A stretch of 64,000 nt of DNA. Source: Ctenosaura bakeri (lineage: Eukaryota; Chordata; Lepidosauria; Squamata; Iguanidae). Under the pieces are notes generated by a model. The model had not been told where the DNA came from and ran no database searches. It was given only the letters and a program-made list of their open reading frames with translations. Of the stretch, positions 1-12,815 are shown one piece after another (position 1 is the stretch's first letter; each line of letters opens with the position of its first letter). The position numbers were made by a program, and so were the translations under genes. The DNA lies in assembly GCA_948474755.1 (NCBI GenBank), contig CAOLHI010001237.1, positions 369,319 through 433,318 on the forward strand. The letters run 5' to 3'.

Positions 1-1079
<1,079 letters not shown>

Positions 1080-1264
1080 CTAATCCCAACAGCCTTCTCT
1101 CAACCACTTGAAGTCTTCCTCAGACCTCTTCATTGGTTTTTCAAATTTTACTTTGCTGCTACACCTTCAAGTGCACATTCATAAGGTCTAGGAATGTTGT
1201 TTTTGCAGTCAAAACAATATGTTCTATAGATATGATGCAATATTCAGGCACCATACTCTCTCAC

Positions 1265-1362
1265 CTTGCAGTTCTTTTCCCAGAATGATTTCGGGAGCAA
1301 TTGGACAGGAAGATGGGTTTTAATTAAACATGGACGGGGTGCTTTTTTTAGCAGCTCAACAC
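1265..1362 (-). CDS. SULT1-family sulfotransferase, third coding exon (98 bp)
   Basis: The exon encodes GVELLKKAPRP followed by IKTHLPVQLLPKSFWEKNCK. The KTHLP motif contains the histidine that acts as catalytic base in cytosolic sulfotransferases (His108 in human SULT1A1 numbering). The acceptor is CTTCTAG and the donor GTGAGAG. The 98-bp length matches the conserved SULT exon, and phase runs from 1 to 0. No defects are seen. Confidence 0.92.
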
Positions 1363-1598
1363 CTAGAAGGGGAGGAAAGAATCAGTGAAAGGGATTTTCC
1401 TATCCTGCACCCGATCTTAAGTAATTATTAGCCTTCCCAAACCCTGTGTTCTACAGATTCATTGGACTGCAACTCCCACTATCCTCAGCCAACATGACCA
1501 TTATGGAAAGTGCCTAAGGGTGATAACACAGATGGCTTTCTCTCACTTCCCATATATCTTGTTGCCTAGACTGGAGAGCATCTAGGGTGTTTTTTTAC

Positions 1599-1724
1599 CT
1601 GGCTGTACTTCAGGAGCAGCAAACTCCAAGAAAGGGACTCGTAAGAAGATGGATTTCTCTTTCAAAGCCTCTGCATTGCCTTCTTTATAGATCATGTCTA
1701 TGACCTCACTGACCCAGGTAGTTC
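1599..1724 (-). CDS. SULT1-family sulfotransferase, second coding exon (126 bp)
   Basis: This exon completes the PAPS-binding loop across the splice (SG|TTWVSEV) and continues DMIYKEGN through the family-typical FLRVPFLEF segment. The acceptor (CTTTACAG) and donor (GTAAAAA) are intact and both sides are phase 1. The 126-bp length equals the corresponding exon of mammalian SULT1 genes, as I recall it. There are no stops or frameshifts, so the gene appears functional here. Confidence 0.92.
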
Positions 1725-1875
1725 CTGTAAAGGCATAATAGAACAGGAGTGAACAACAAGCAGGCAGTAGTGACCATTTAACAGTGGGAGCGTTGTTTGC
1801 AATCTGGGTTTTCGTCTGAATTTTAGACAGGCTATCAGGTACTGAAACTATTTGAGAATGGGATTCAGCAACTTA

Positions 1876-2077
1876 GGCCATTTCCACAGTACAGTGTTCT
1901 AGTCCTATTATTTCACTTTCAACAGCCTGTGGAACTCTGGGGTTTGTAGTTTACTGAGGCCAAAGAGCTCTCTGGCTGATAATTCTAAATACCACTCCCT
2001 AAATTGCAAACCCCAGGATTCCGTAAGATGTTGAAAGTGGAATAATAGCACTATAACACTGTTATGTGGAAATGGCC
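1876..2077. mobile_element. Palindromic MITE, family P copy A
   Basis: This 202-bp element is bounded by GGCCATTTCCACA and its inverted complement TGTGGAAATGGCC. The inner arms also pair: TTTCACTTTCAAC on the left and GTTGAAAGTGG on the right, with the GGGGTTTG motif and its complement inside. It lies in a SULT intron. The flanks are TTA and CTA, compatible with a decayed 3-bp target duplication. The same ends occur at 39851, 41879, 45359 and 54968. Confidence 0.75.
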
Positions 2078-3375
2078 CTAGATAGATCCTTTAAAGATCC
2101 AACTGAAATCCAAATTGGATTTACCATCCTGCTGCCATGGAAGCTGCCAGATACTGCAGCAAACAGGAAAAACAGAGAGTATATTTCTGTTAAATTATTC
2201 GTATATGATCATAGAATATATCATTTCTCCACCCCTTTGTTCTCCTTGCTTTACAAAACGCTGAAAGGTGAAGTTCACACAATCACTTCAGTTTAGGATA
2301 TTCCTAATACATTTTAATTCCAGTCTCTTTTCAGTGAGAGAAAGGCAGTCACAAGCACAGACTTCTGTTGAAAAAGCTGTTATTACCCTTTAACTATTCA
2401 TGTATATCTATGACTGGAGATCTTATCAACCTCTCCAGATATTATCCCTTCCATCACCCCTGTTCATTGGTTACTGGGCTATGGTTGATGGGAGCTGGAG
2501 TCTACCAACATACGGAGGGATACAGATTCCCTACTCTTGGCCTATATTGACCCAGTCTCTGCCAGTACTCTGCAGTATCCTGCACCATTCTTCTTATCTG
2601 AACTTGCTATTTCTTCTTACCTATAAACTTAAACACCAACAAATAAATACAAATAAATTCTATAACCTAGATGCTGCAACAGACTCCTAGCCATAATGTT
2701 GTGGCTACAGTCTGCTTCCTCGTTAAACCCCTGAAACACACGTTAAATCTTTCTAGCCACAAAGGCAAGCAAGATACTGAAGGATGATGTATCCAGCCCC
2801 CTCCTGCCAGCAAGCTGTGGTGCAAAAAGCAGAAGCAAGGACCTCTCACCACACTGTAACTCAGTGACAAGAAGGGGCTGGATATGTCATCCTTCAGAGC
2901 TCTGTTTGCTAGTGCTGCAGAACTCCATTCCCTGGTTTGTATTGACACAAAGACCAAGATATATTGAGCCAGAGACTTCTTCAGCCCCTTCCACTCTATA
3001 CCAGTCAAAGAATGGTATGGGAGGGGGTGCTATTATAAAGCAATAGTGACTCCTGGGGGAACTTTGGGATCTGGCGGAGGAGGGAAGAGAATATAAATCT
3101 CCGTAATGACCAAAAGAAAAAAAAAACTTAAGGTGGACTTAGCTTGCAACTATTACTAAAGGGATGCTGTCCAAAGTCTGCCAGCTCTGAGCCTCATGAT
3201 TATGTCTACATATTGCATCAAAAAGATTTTTGCCAAATATGTCACAGCCCACAAGCCGGTGGTATTGTTTCCCTCTTAAAGTAAGGCATGTCTTTTAAAT
3301 TCTCTTGGAATTCCTTGGCTGTTGAGGGGGAATAAACACTTTCCCCCGTTCATGCAAGCATAGCCTGAAGCATCA

Positions 3376-3519
<144 letters not shown>

Positions 3520-3528
3520 TTACTTCAC

Positions 3529-5529
3529 CTTAACAGAGAAGGGGTTTAAGGAGTCACCTATGAGCAAGCCCAGGCTTGGAAGATTACTTTTCTAAAGGAA
3601 TTTATTCTGTTGCTCATTACAGTGTTTAAAAAAATAACCCATTTCTCTTACTGAAAAGTGAAAATGTTAATCTGTTCACTGATCATTCCTTTTCCATTAC
3701 TTTCTGTTGCTTTTATTGAAGCAAAAAGAACTTGTAGGATTGATAAAAGAACAGCATAAGGCTTTAAAACTTTCTGTCAAAATGCCCCATCCACAAAAGT
3801 AACTTTGGGGGGGGGAGTATAAATTGTTACTTGTTACTCCAATAAAGTAACCTTGCTCTTACTTGTTGATTTTAAAATGTAACATTGTTGCAACCTAATT
3901 ATTCAGAAGGGTAATAAGTTGCATCCAACAACATTTTGTAACTACCAATTTGTAATTTTTAAGTTCTGAACAAAGTGAACATCTCTAAATTATTCTACTT
4001 ACACACACGCACCTGTGTGCACACACACAGAGAGACATATTATATATGGAACAATAACTGACTCAAAGTACACATTTGCTGAGGATGGGACTGAAGTTGG
4101 AATTAACAGAAAACATTTTCTGCATTGGAATTTTCCAGCTGGGGGGCAGGGAGGGATTTCTTTGGAACCGGGTTAAAGTCTAAGCCAAAACAGGATAGGT
4201 AAAGAAAACAGAGAAGATGGTGTTTCTTTGCTCCTCAGTTTCTAACTCAAAAGCCCTCAAAATGCACTCTGCTCTGTATTTCTTTCAGTTTTTGTGACAT
4301 CAGCAAGAATGCCTGTCAGCCTACTCCTGTTTACACCTACTCAGAACAAAGACTCCCTGAGTTTAATAGAGTTTACTCCTGGGAAAGTGAAAGAAGGTTT
4401 GCAGCCCTGCATATGAGAAAATAGAAGGACATGTGGATTCGGGCTTTCCCAGAAGTAGAAACGATTTCTTTTTGTGCTGCACTTCCCAGAATCACCCAGC
4501 CAGTATGGCTGTTGTAAGTACCTCTTCCATGTTTAGGATCCTCCAGAGTCTGAGCAAAGTACCTAAAGACATTTTACAGTCCTACCATACCCCTTCCCAA
4601 GAAGGAAATCTAGGACAGGAGTTCTGTCTCACATCCTTTATCCTGCAACCCTTCCCTCCCCCAGCAGGGGTATCCATTTTGCTGAGTATGGGGAAGGGGA
4701 GACAACTTCCAAAGGCCCCATCTACCTTGATCTTGAAGTTCCAGCTGGCTTTGTGTCTGACTCCAGTTTGAGAAATAAAATGCGCACTCATTCATTTTAT
4801 AGGGTGTGGATCAAGAATGGGTGGAGAGGACAGAGGTGGGAACATTGAAGAATTGCCATTGGATTGAATTCCACCCTTTTGATTAAACAAAGGAAGACAG
4901 ATACAAATGTTATCATGACTTCACAACCTTCTTTGATATCAGGCTGGCAGGAGTCTGACTCAGTTTTCATTTAATACAAAACAAATGATGGTAAATAACC
5001 CTTCTATGTAACTGACACTTCAGTACAACAGGAATTCCTTATTTGTGGTTCAGATTAATTGGGAAGGATCCTGTCACTCATTTATGTAGATAAAACATTA
5101 TACAAAAGATCAACAGAAATGGATCAGGAACTGTGTATGAGTATCACTTTATCTCTTTTGGGCAGAGACCTAGCATGTCTTAGTGAGGTCTTTATCATAT
5201 CAGATAGGTAAACTGCAACTACAGCAATATAATAGCAGCTTTGGTTGGTACTTACCACATGATGTAGTTCCCCTTCTGTTGCTCTCCTGGTGAGAGACTA
5301 TTTGGAAAGCATTCCTTTGTAAAAGAAAACACTTTTCTCTTCCGTTAATCAGTGGATTAATCCATTGAGGACCTCTTTTGTAAAGAAAAGCTTTCCAAAT
5401 GGAAAGGAAATGTGATCATTCCCAGCCAAATATGCTATTATCCTGCTGTAGTTGCAATTTACATGCCTCATGTGATAAAGCCCAGAGTGTGACTGTTCCC
5501 CTTCAGTAATGACCCCAATCTCTATTTGC
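3529..5529. other. 5' flank of the SULT1-like gene
   Basis: No coding sequence is seen. The stretch holds a degenerate CA-rich run near 4004-4032, an AGTAAC/GTTACT-rich patch at about 3800-3960 that resembles old DNA-transposon sequence, and a fragment near 4483-4515 with the CTTCCCAGAATC motif of the hairpin MITEs. The candidate TATA element also lies here. Confidence 0.4.
4795..4801 (-). promoter_or_regulatory. Candidate TATA box upstream of the SULT1-like gene
   Basis: On the minus strand CACCCTATAAAATGAATG occurs about 1.3 kb upstream of the first coding exon, a sensible distance for a promoter driving a noncoding first exon. A possible donor (GTGAGAC) follows about 150 nt downstream. 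This rests on position and a short motif only. Confidence 0.2.
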
Positions 5530-5768
5530 TTTTTTTTAATTATTATTTATTTGTATCCCGCCTCTCCATATGGATTGAGGCGGCGAACAACTTACAAATA
5601 GCATGTATTTCAATACATTTCTATACATGCCCCCAACAAGCTGGGTACTCGTTTTACCGACCTGCAGAAGGATGGAAGGCTGAGTCAACCTTGGAGCCCG
5701 GCAGGATCGAACTCACAACCTTGTGGCTTGCAGTACTGGCATTTAACCACTGTGCCACCAGGGCTCCT
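5530..5768 (-). mobile_element. Sauria-like tRNA-derived SINE
   Basis: Read on the minus strand, it begins AGGAGCCCTGGTGGCACAG, continues TGGTTAAATGCC (A-box region) and GAGTTCGATCC (pol III B box), then GTTGACTCAGCCTTCCATCC. It ends in a GAGGCGGGATACAAATAAAT tail. A related copy is at 63461-63681 on the other strand. It appears close to full length. The name Sauria-like refers to the head; the 3' tail was not assigned to a LINE partner. Confidence 0.8.
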
Positions 5769-7589
5769 ATTTGCTTCCTTTGCGTCCAATTCACAGAAAG
5801 ACAAAAGTCATCCTATGGTCCTGTTTGCACATCGTGTTAAGCCATGGCTTACACTTGCCATAGCTCAACATTTATTGTCCTTCAGGTGACCAAACAAACC
5901 ACAGTTTGTTTTCCCCCTTCCTTGATGGTTTCTTTTTCATTTGATCAGCTGCTGTTTCATTGGAAGAATAACCAGGAACAAGATGCAATCCTCAGTTCAG
6001 ATGCAGTGAACAGAATGTGATTTTTGAACAAGCCAGAATTCATAAGCCAACAACAAATCATTACTAACAAGCCCTAGTTTGCTTGCTGGGGACTGATTTA
6101 GACAGCAACCTAGAATTCAACATGCCACAACTTGTCTTGCAGTTATGTATTTTAAAGCCATTTGTGAAAAATCATGGTGTTTATATGCTATCCTATAAAT
6201 TAAAGTACTCTCAAAGTAGTTCAGATAGTAAAACAGGCTGAAAACAGGTAGAATAACAACAATAGGTAATACTAAAAAGATTATGAGCTTTCGAATCTTT
6301 ACTGTATTTGTTTGTGCCATGTTTCTGTAAGGTGGTTCACTGTCATTCCCCAGTAATTCCAGGACAAAGATGAGATTTGAATGAGAACTTTTTCGGACCC
6401 TATTGGGTTACATATGAGGGCTTTTGAACTCTAAATGGGTGGACAGATGACACTACTTGGATCTACTCTGGGTTTTATAAATACCAGACCGGCCCCCCAT
6501 CAAGACCCAACAACTGGAACCAAGTATTTGCTCTGTGGGGTAAACACTTATGTTCAGGGATACCTCTTAGCACATGCGTAGTACATCAATTTGGTGGTTT
6601 TTTTTTACACAGTTCAGCTTTCAGCTTTTTCACACAAAATATTCAGCCCTGCTTTCCCCCACCCACCTTTGAAACAGGTTCACTTCTTTTTATACTCAGA
6701 ATTGTGTTTTTGATTGTTTCTGTTCTCCCTTCTCCCTCCCCATCTCAGCTTACTTGGGAGTTGTGTCTTCACTTTGGACTGTAAACCTGAGGACATCACA
6801 CTATACACCTTGTTAACTGCTCTGGCAAATATTTGACTAAAGGGCAGGGTAGTAATGCTTTAAACACAGGAACAAGGAGTTGCAAGCCCTTACAAATTTT
6901 CCAGAAAATCCTGATTTGTGTTTTCATGGAGATCCTTGGAAGATGTTCAAAAAGAAGATCAATAATGCAAGGACCACAATCCCGTTGGCTGGCATAACTA
7001 TGCACCACTTCAAAGATGGACTTACACTGGCATACTAGAGCTTTAAACTGACCTAAATCACTATGAAGGTTCCAGCCAAATTTTCCAAGAGACATTCTGT
7101 CTACACTTCTCTCAGTTTTCTCTCACTATGTGCAATTATAGGAAAATCATTACCTTCAAGCAATGCAACAATGAGGATGATATATGGTTCCCATGAAGTG
7201 AAAGGTTACATCTGAACATTTCAAAGAATCTTCTGATATTTAGAGTGTAGAATAGCAAAGAATGGATGTTGGAAAAGAGAAGTTCTTTGGAAATCATGGG
7301 ATGTTTAAAATCCACTTCATTCATAAATCATAAAAGGAATATAGGAAGTTTGGCTGGTGCATGATTTGTTTTGTTCTAAAGTTAGAACCCCCGACCCATA
7401 GCAGGTCTCATAAGAGGCTCAACAGAACTGAAGTTCATTAAGAAAAGTTGGATGACATCTGTGTCCAGTAAAGAAGAGGGGAGAGAAGTCTGACCTTCAG
7501 CATATACTTATAAACACATCTTTATGCTGCCTAACAAGACAAACATGCTCACTGTGTTGATTTAACATAGTTTATAATGTATAATTAAG
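5769..7589. other. Intergenic stretch, nothing recognised
   Basis: There is no splice-supported coding exon. Two short open frames on the minus strand (6796-7095 and 7136-7324) have no recognisable domain and lie in different frames. No repeat family was identified with confidence. Confidence 0.35.
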
Positions 7590-7967
7590 AACCAACTGAC
7601 ACACTCAACTCCTTTGAAATGTGGGGCTGGAGGAGAGTTCTATGGCTATTATGGACTGCCAAAAAGACAAATAAATTGGTCAAAGGGCAAAACAAGCTGG
7701 AATTCTCCCTGGAAGCCAAAATGACTAACTGCAGTAATAGTACTTTGGACATATGACAAGACAGCATGACTCGTTAGGAAAATGCTTGGGAATGTTGAAG
7801 CCAGTAGGAAAAGAGGAAGACCATTTTACAGCTGGATAGACTTAATGAAAAAGGCCACCACAGTGAATTTACAAAATGTGAACAGGACTATTCATAACAA
7901 AGTATCTCAGAGGTCTCTCATTCATACAGTCACTAAAAGATGTTGCAAACTTGACTGCAATTCATAA
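7590..7967 (+). mobile_element. Bov-B/RTE-like LINE fragment (C-terminal reverse transcriptase remnant)
   Basis: In one frame the DNA reads NSFEMWGWRRVLWLLWTAKK, matching the FE-W-WRR---W-A pattern of the distal ORF of Bov-B-type LINEs. After frame breaks it continues RKRGRPFYSWIDLMKKAT and ends SLIHTVTKRCCKLD with a stop, matching the family's GRGRPR-WID and LVHRVTKSR-RLD terminus. It is a decayed, truncated copy; Bov-B is abundant in squamates. Confidence 0.7.
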
Positions 7968-8890
7968 TGAATCTTTTTTAAAAAAATTAAATTAACTTTT
8001 TATAGGTCTTTCCCTTTTTTAAATGAATTCCAGTGAAACAAAATGATTTATTTCCCTCTTCTATTTACCTGGGGCAGGGGGTGGGGGGAGAATAGACCAG
8101 CTAGTTAATTATTACAAAAATTATGCATGGTACAAATTGGATTCACCATTTTTCTTTGCACCACCTCTGGGACTCTGAGAAAATTAATTGAAGAGATCTG
8201 GGAAACATTTAAAAGTCAAAGTAGTAAATGTCTGTCTTGCAATGATTGCCTGCTGCAGTCACATCATCACTGTGGGTATGTTTGTTGGGAAACATGAGAA
8301 ATAGCAGTGGATCTCTCAAGCAGAGTAATCAGTTGGCAAGGCAGAAATCAAACAAACAGTCCAGTACCTACTATCATCCCACAAGATTCTAACAGAGAAA
8401 ATAAATGTGTTTAGTCTTCTTTGTAAAATACACATAGTTTTATGTATAAATCAATACATGATCAATACATGATCTTATGGCAGAGATAAAATAGGAAGAA
8501 TAAAGTGCCAGCAGGTTAAGAGAAAAGCAGGAAGAGAGAAGAAGTGATAAAGCAAGTAATAAGGAAGCGATCACAATGCACATTAGCAATTAGTGAATCC
8601 AGGCATCCAAAGACTAATTCTAACAATGCATGTGCTTAAAGTTGCAAAAGAAAGGGATCTCTACTGAGCAGAATTGGCAGAGGGCTGGCTTATCATATTT
8701 CAAGTAAGCCAATTAATACAGTATTAATACAGTATATATTACTATACTATTACAAGTATATATTACTATCTACAGAGCGGAACTGCCATGAGATCATTAG
8801 ATCAGCCAGAGTCAAATAGATGGCACACATAATACATAGTATGCAGTTTAGGATCTCTGCCTAAGTCCAAAATAAGTGTGGGGCAACCTT
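7968..8890. other. Intergenic stretch, nothing recognised
   Basis: The sequence is A/T-rich. A repeated AATACATGATC at about 8453-8472 and short TACTATTAC repeats near 8740 are the only local structure seen. Confidence 0.35.
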
Positions 8891-9034
8891 GCTACTGTTG
8901 CTGTTGTTCTGTGCCTTCAAGGTGGTGTTTTCTGGGACTGAGAGTGCATGATGTGCCCAAGGTCAGACAGTGGGTTTCCTTGACTGAGTGGGAAATTGAA
9001 CCCTGGTCTCTAGGGTCATAGTCCAAGACTCAAG
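8891..9034 (-). mobile_element. tRNA-derived SINE (CACAACAAC-tail family), partial
   Basis: On the plus strand it reads GTTGTTCTGTGCCTTCAAGG at the 3' tail end, then GTGCCCAAGGTCA, ATTGAACCCTGGTCTC (complement of a pol III B box) and CATAGTCCAAGACTC. An internal segment is deleted relative to the other copies. Confidence 0.75.
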
Positions 9035-10743
9035 GTATGTGGAATTCTGCACCCAAGCTGGAAGGAGAATTGTTTTCTTTTTCTATTTGAGCTCTAAGTC
9101 CTCAGCATTGCTGAGCTGTACTTGTAAATATTCAAGTGTGATTGGAATGGGATTGCCCATTGGTAACTAAAAATTCACTCAAAGCACACACTAGAAAACT
9201 TTTATCATTCTGCAAAATTCATTAGGAAGTTGGAACTGAGCCTAAGGTTTTGGTTCATTAAACACCTTTTACCTGGAGGAATTTTCTTTGTACCTTCTTT
9301 TCATGCCTAAAGGTCAGTTTCATAATGTTCTTTAAAGATTACCATGTTCTTTTAAAATGCTGTCATAAATGCTCTGGTTATTTTAAAAGTTCTAACTGGA
9401 ATGCTGTTTGGGATCTACACCTGAAGGAATTAAGAACTGGGCAGTTCTGCAATGTCCGTATCAAGCAAAGGGCTGCTGTGGGATTACTATGTAGGGGAGC
9501 CAACAAAGTGACTGAAGTGCATTGGTGCTGTTATGCATTGGAACATTGGCCAGGGAGTGCCAGTACCCATCGAGACACTCTTTTCAGTGTCCTGTTATGC
9601 ATCTTCACAGTTCACTAACACAGTTTCCTAGCCCTTTTGCTACATAGCAAAGTATACATAAACTTATATAGCAGACACCATTCTAGAGGATTCCGGCCAC
9701 TGTTCCTACTTCATTCTTGAGCCTGTTTGATTGCTGTGAAATACAGTTAGTGGCAATGTTAATGTCATTCAAAAAGTTATGGCCCAATGAAGTGGTTTGA
9801 ACTTTTAAAAATAGACTAGGGGCGGGCAGCCTCTTCCATGCAAACTGAAGGTGTACAACTAATTTGAGAGGTGTTGTCAAAGTCTGAAATACACTTTAAG
9901 TGAGAAATTGGGGCCAGGAGAGAAGCCAGCCACAGCTGACCTGTGCACAAGGACCACAGCATCTTCCCTCGGATGCCAAGTACAGCTGGCTCTAGTATTA
10001 GGCAGGTTGAAGAAATTACTTCAGGGAGTGGGTGCTGGTGGGGGGCAGCACTGGAAAGATGTTGGAGGATAGAGCTATCCCTGAACTCCCTCAGCTAGCC
10101 TATTGGCCTGTGGGGCAGTAAAAGATGCTGAATCATTGGCAGCAGTGAAGTTAGATTCAACTTGCAAACAGATCAGTTTCAGTTCATGGACTGTGGAGAG
10201 GCATGTATGACATTATCTTTTTCTTGGTCTCAGGCTGTCTTGGCTTTCCATTTCTCTTTAGTCTATATCTTTCTGAATACCCTGGATTCTACCTACTTCA
10301 GGAAGAAAAGTAAGACATATTCTGAGGTGAAATGATCAGAAGTGAGATGTAGACATCTCATTTCTGCTATGCCATCAACCAAAACTTGCCCTTCCGCTAT
10401 ACAGACTGAGGCAGCTGCTTATTTCTGAATACCTTGGAACTTCAACTACAGTTCCAAGAAGGCTTCAGCAGACTTAGACTGACAGGCTGTAAAATAAGTG
10501 GTTAGTATAAACCACATCATGACCACAGCATAGAAAATTGTTGGCCTAAAAGTCCCAGAAACATCAAGCTAGCATGGCCAAACTGGCTGAGAACAAAAAG
10601 TTGGAAACACTCAGGCACGTCAACAGTCAACCAAAACCCATGTTCCCACCTCAGATGTCTAGACTGAAGCTGCCAGCAACTAAAAATGTTTGGAAAACTC
10701 AGGTCCTCTCTTGTTCTTTCCATCCCACACTTGAACTATGTAC
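9035..10743. other. Intergenic stretch, nothing firmly recognised
   Basis: No exon could be supported. An open frame at 9325-9618 has no known motif and no splice signals that join it to anything. Confidence 0.35.
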
Positions 10744-11160
10744 TCATAGAATCATAAATCTGAAGAGTCCACAAGGGCCATCCAGCCCAACTCCGTGCCA
10801 TGAAGGAATACATAATCAAAGCACTCCCAAGAGATGGCCATCTAGCCTCTGTTTAAAACCCTCCAAATAAAGGAAACTCCACCACACCAAGGCAGTGTAT
10901 TCTACTGTTAAACTACTGTTACCATCAAAAAGTTCTTCCTAATGTATAGGTGGAATCTCTTTTCCTGAAGTTTGAATTGATTGCTCTGTGTCTTAGCCTC
11001 TGGAGCAACAGAAAGCAAGCTTGCCTTATCTTCCATGTAACATACCTTCAAATGTTTATATGGGGTTATCATGTGACCTCCTAACCTTCTCTTCTCCAGA
11101 CTAAGCATATCCAGTTCCTTACGCCACTCCTCATAGGGTATGGCTTCCAGGCCTTTTGCC
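10744..11160 (-). mobile_element. CR1 LINE 3' fragment
   Basis: It begins on the plus strand with ATAGAATCATAAATCTGAAG, the complement of the CR1 3' terminus (TCTATGATTCTATG). It continues GGCCATCCAGCCCAACTCC, GATGGCCATCTAGCCTCTG and GTTCTTCCTAATG, all typical of CR1 3' regions. It is 5'-truncated, as most CR1 copies are. Confidence 0.85.
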
Positions 11161-11415
11161 TGGCCTCTTATAGAACATGGAATGAAACATTTTTAACTGA
11201 GAAAGGTCTGTCTTGCACCGCTTATCACAGAGATGGATGACCTTGGAGGGCCACATCTGTCCACTCCTGAACCCCCACAGACTGCATGTCCAGTTGTTGT
11301 GGGACATGATCCATAGGTCACTTCTGATCTCACAACGAGTAGTGAGGGAGGAGGTGCAGGAGGTATGTATTTTGTTCTAGCTAAGAAACACTATGGTTCC
11401 TGTTTTTATTTGATA

Positions 11416-11460
11416 TATGGATGGATGGATGGATGGATGGATGGATGGATGGATGGATGG
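11416..11460. repeat. (ATGG)n microsatellite
   Basis: About eleven uninterrupted GGAT/ATGG units; the high purity suggests ongoing length change. Confidence 0.97.
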
Positions 11461-11736
11461 ACAGACACCTCATTGTATGTATATGTGAGTGCTGCGTGTA
11501 GCAATGTGGAAAACTGTGAACCCTATTACTTCTGTAATATGTTGCTAAAGGTTCTTCTGTCAGTTATACTTTTTTCCATACACTGACTGGAGGATTTTGG
11601 GTCTTATAGTGAAAAAATGAATGCTTCCAAGTACTACCTCAGACAGCCCCTTATTGTTGCATATCCCTGATAAATCACCATTTGTTTTCTAGGTGTCTAT
11701 CATACTGGGGGAAAGAGAGTGTCATGAAGTTCTTTA

Positions 11737-11822
11737 TTTCCTTCCTTCCTTCCTTCCTTCCTTCCTTCCTTCCTTCCTTCCTTCCTTCCTTCCTTCCTTC
11801 CTTCCTTCCTTCCTTCCTTCTT
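11737..11822. repeat. (TTCC)n microsatellite
   Basis: About 80 bp of nearly pure CTTC repeats, with one strand all pyrimidine. Open frames that cross it are artefacts of the repeat. Confidence 0.97.
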
Positions 11823-12373
11823 CCCTTTGCTTCCTCTCTTCTTCTCTCTTGATTTTCCGCGGGCAACTCTGGCTAGAAGGTGCCATGTTTGGGAAAGCTG
11901 GTATGAAATGTTTTCATGGTAAGTTTTACACCAGTTTATCTGAAGTTCAAGAGTATTTTATTGCTATTTTGAAAGTTGTCCTGAGTTTGTTCTGAAAAGG
12001 AAAGCAGGCAATAAAACACTTAAATATACACATATATACACAGTTCCAGACTTGAAAAACATGTAAACTGTGTAGATAAAGAAGACAATGTCTTATTGGT
12101 TTCTAAATTTTGGGCACCCCCTTGTGGCCTAGCTCTTCACTGCTATTGTATAATAGAAGGCAATATGCTTTAAAAGGCTAAAGAGCTACCCTTGAGCACC
12201 CATATCTACAAGGGAATTAAATTGTAATAAATAGGTTTCCTTATAAAGAGAAATGGATATATGATCAAATGTTAGTGTTGGCTGTGTCAACTAGGATTAT
12301 TATTAATATAAGATTTAAAGATGGCCAAAAGCTATTTATTAATTCACTGTACATTTTACTGGTTTTAGCATAT

Positions 12374-12815
12374 GTTGTTATTAATTGCCATCAGAATGAT
12401 TTCGATTTATGGCAACCTTATGAAACAGAGCCATCCAACTCACGATTATGAACTGCCCTTTTCAGGTCTTGTAAACTCCAGGGCATGGCTTTCTTGAGTT
12501 TATCTGTCTGTGATGCAGCCTTCCTCTTTTCCTACCGTCTTCTACCTTGTTGCTGTGTGCCTTCATTTCTGACTAGTGGCACCTCTAAGGCAAACCTATC
12601 AAGGGGTTTTCTTGACAAGGTTTGTTGCCTCCCACTGAAGTGGAGAGAGTGTGTCTTGCCCAAGGTCACCCAGTGGGTTTCCATGGCCAAATGGGGATTT
12701 GAACCCTGGTCTCTCAGAATCCTAGTCCAAAACTCAAACCACTACATGATGCTAGCTCCTCCTTCTAACTTTGCAAGCATTACTGTCTTTTCTAGTGAGT
12801 CCTATTGTCACAATA
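12374..12815. mobile_element. Interspersed repeat (LINE/SINE 3' type) split by a SINE
   Basis: The left half carries AATTGCCATCAGAATGATTT followed by a TTATGGCAACCTTATGAAAC block. The right half resumes at 12768 with TTTGCAAGCATTACTGTC and TTTTCTAGTGAGTC. The two halves flank the SINE at 12547-12757, which is bounded by CTTCTA on both sides (12539-12544 and 12762-12767). The class of the host repeat was not settled. Confidence 0.55.
12547..12757 (-). mobile_element. tRNA-derived SINE inserted in an older repeat
   Basis: The plus strand reads TTGTTGCTGTGTGCCTTCA, CCAAGGTCACCCAGTGGG, ATTTGAACCCTGGTCTC and AACTCAAACCACTACATGAT, the full order of the CACAACAAC-tail family. Flanking CTTCTA repeats look like its target duplication, making it younger than the repeat it splits. 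Confidence 0.85.

Noticed and set aside
6796..7324. Two minus-strand open frames (99 and 62 codons)
   Set aside because: Different frames, no splice junction between them and no recognised family; left unannotated.
11675..11995. Open frames over the TTCC repeat
   Set aside because: Poly-(Leu-Pro-Ser-Phe) or (Lys-Glu-Gly-Arg) frames made by a microsatellite.
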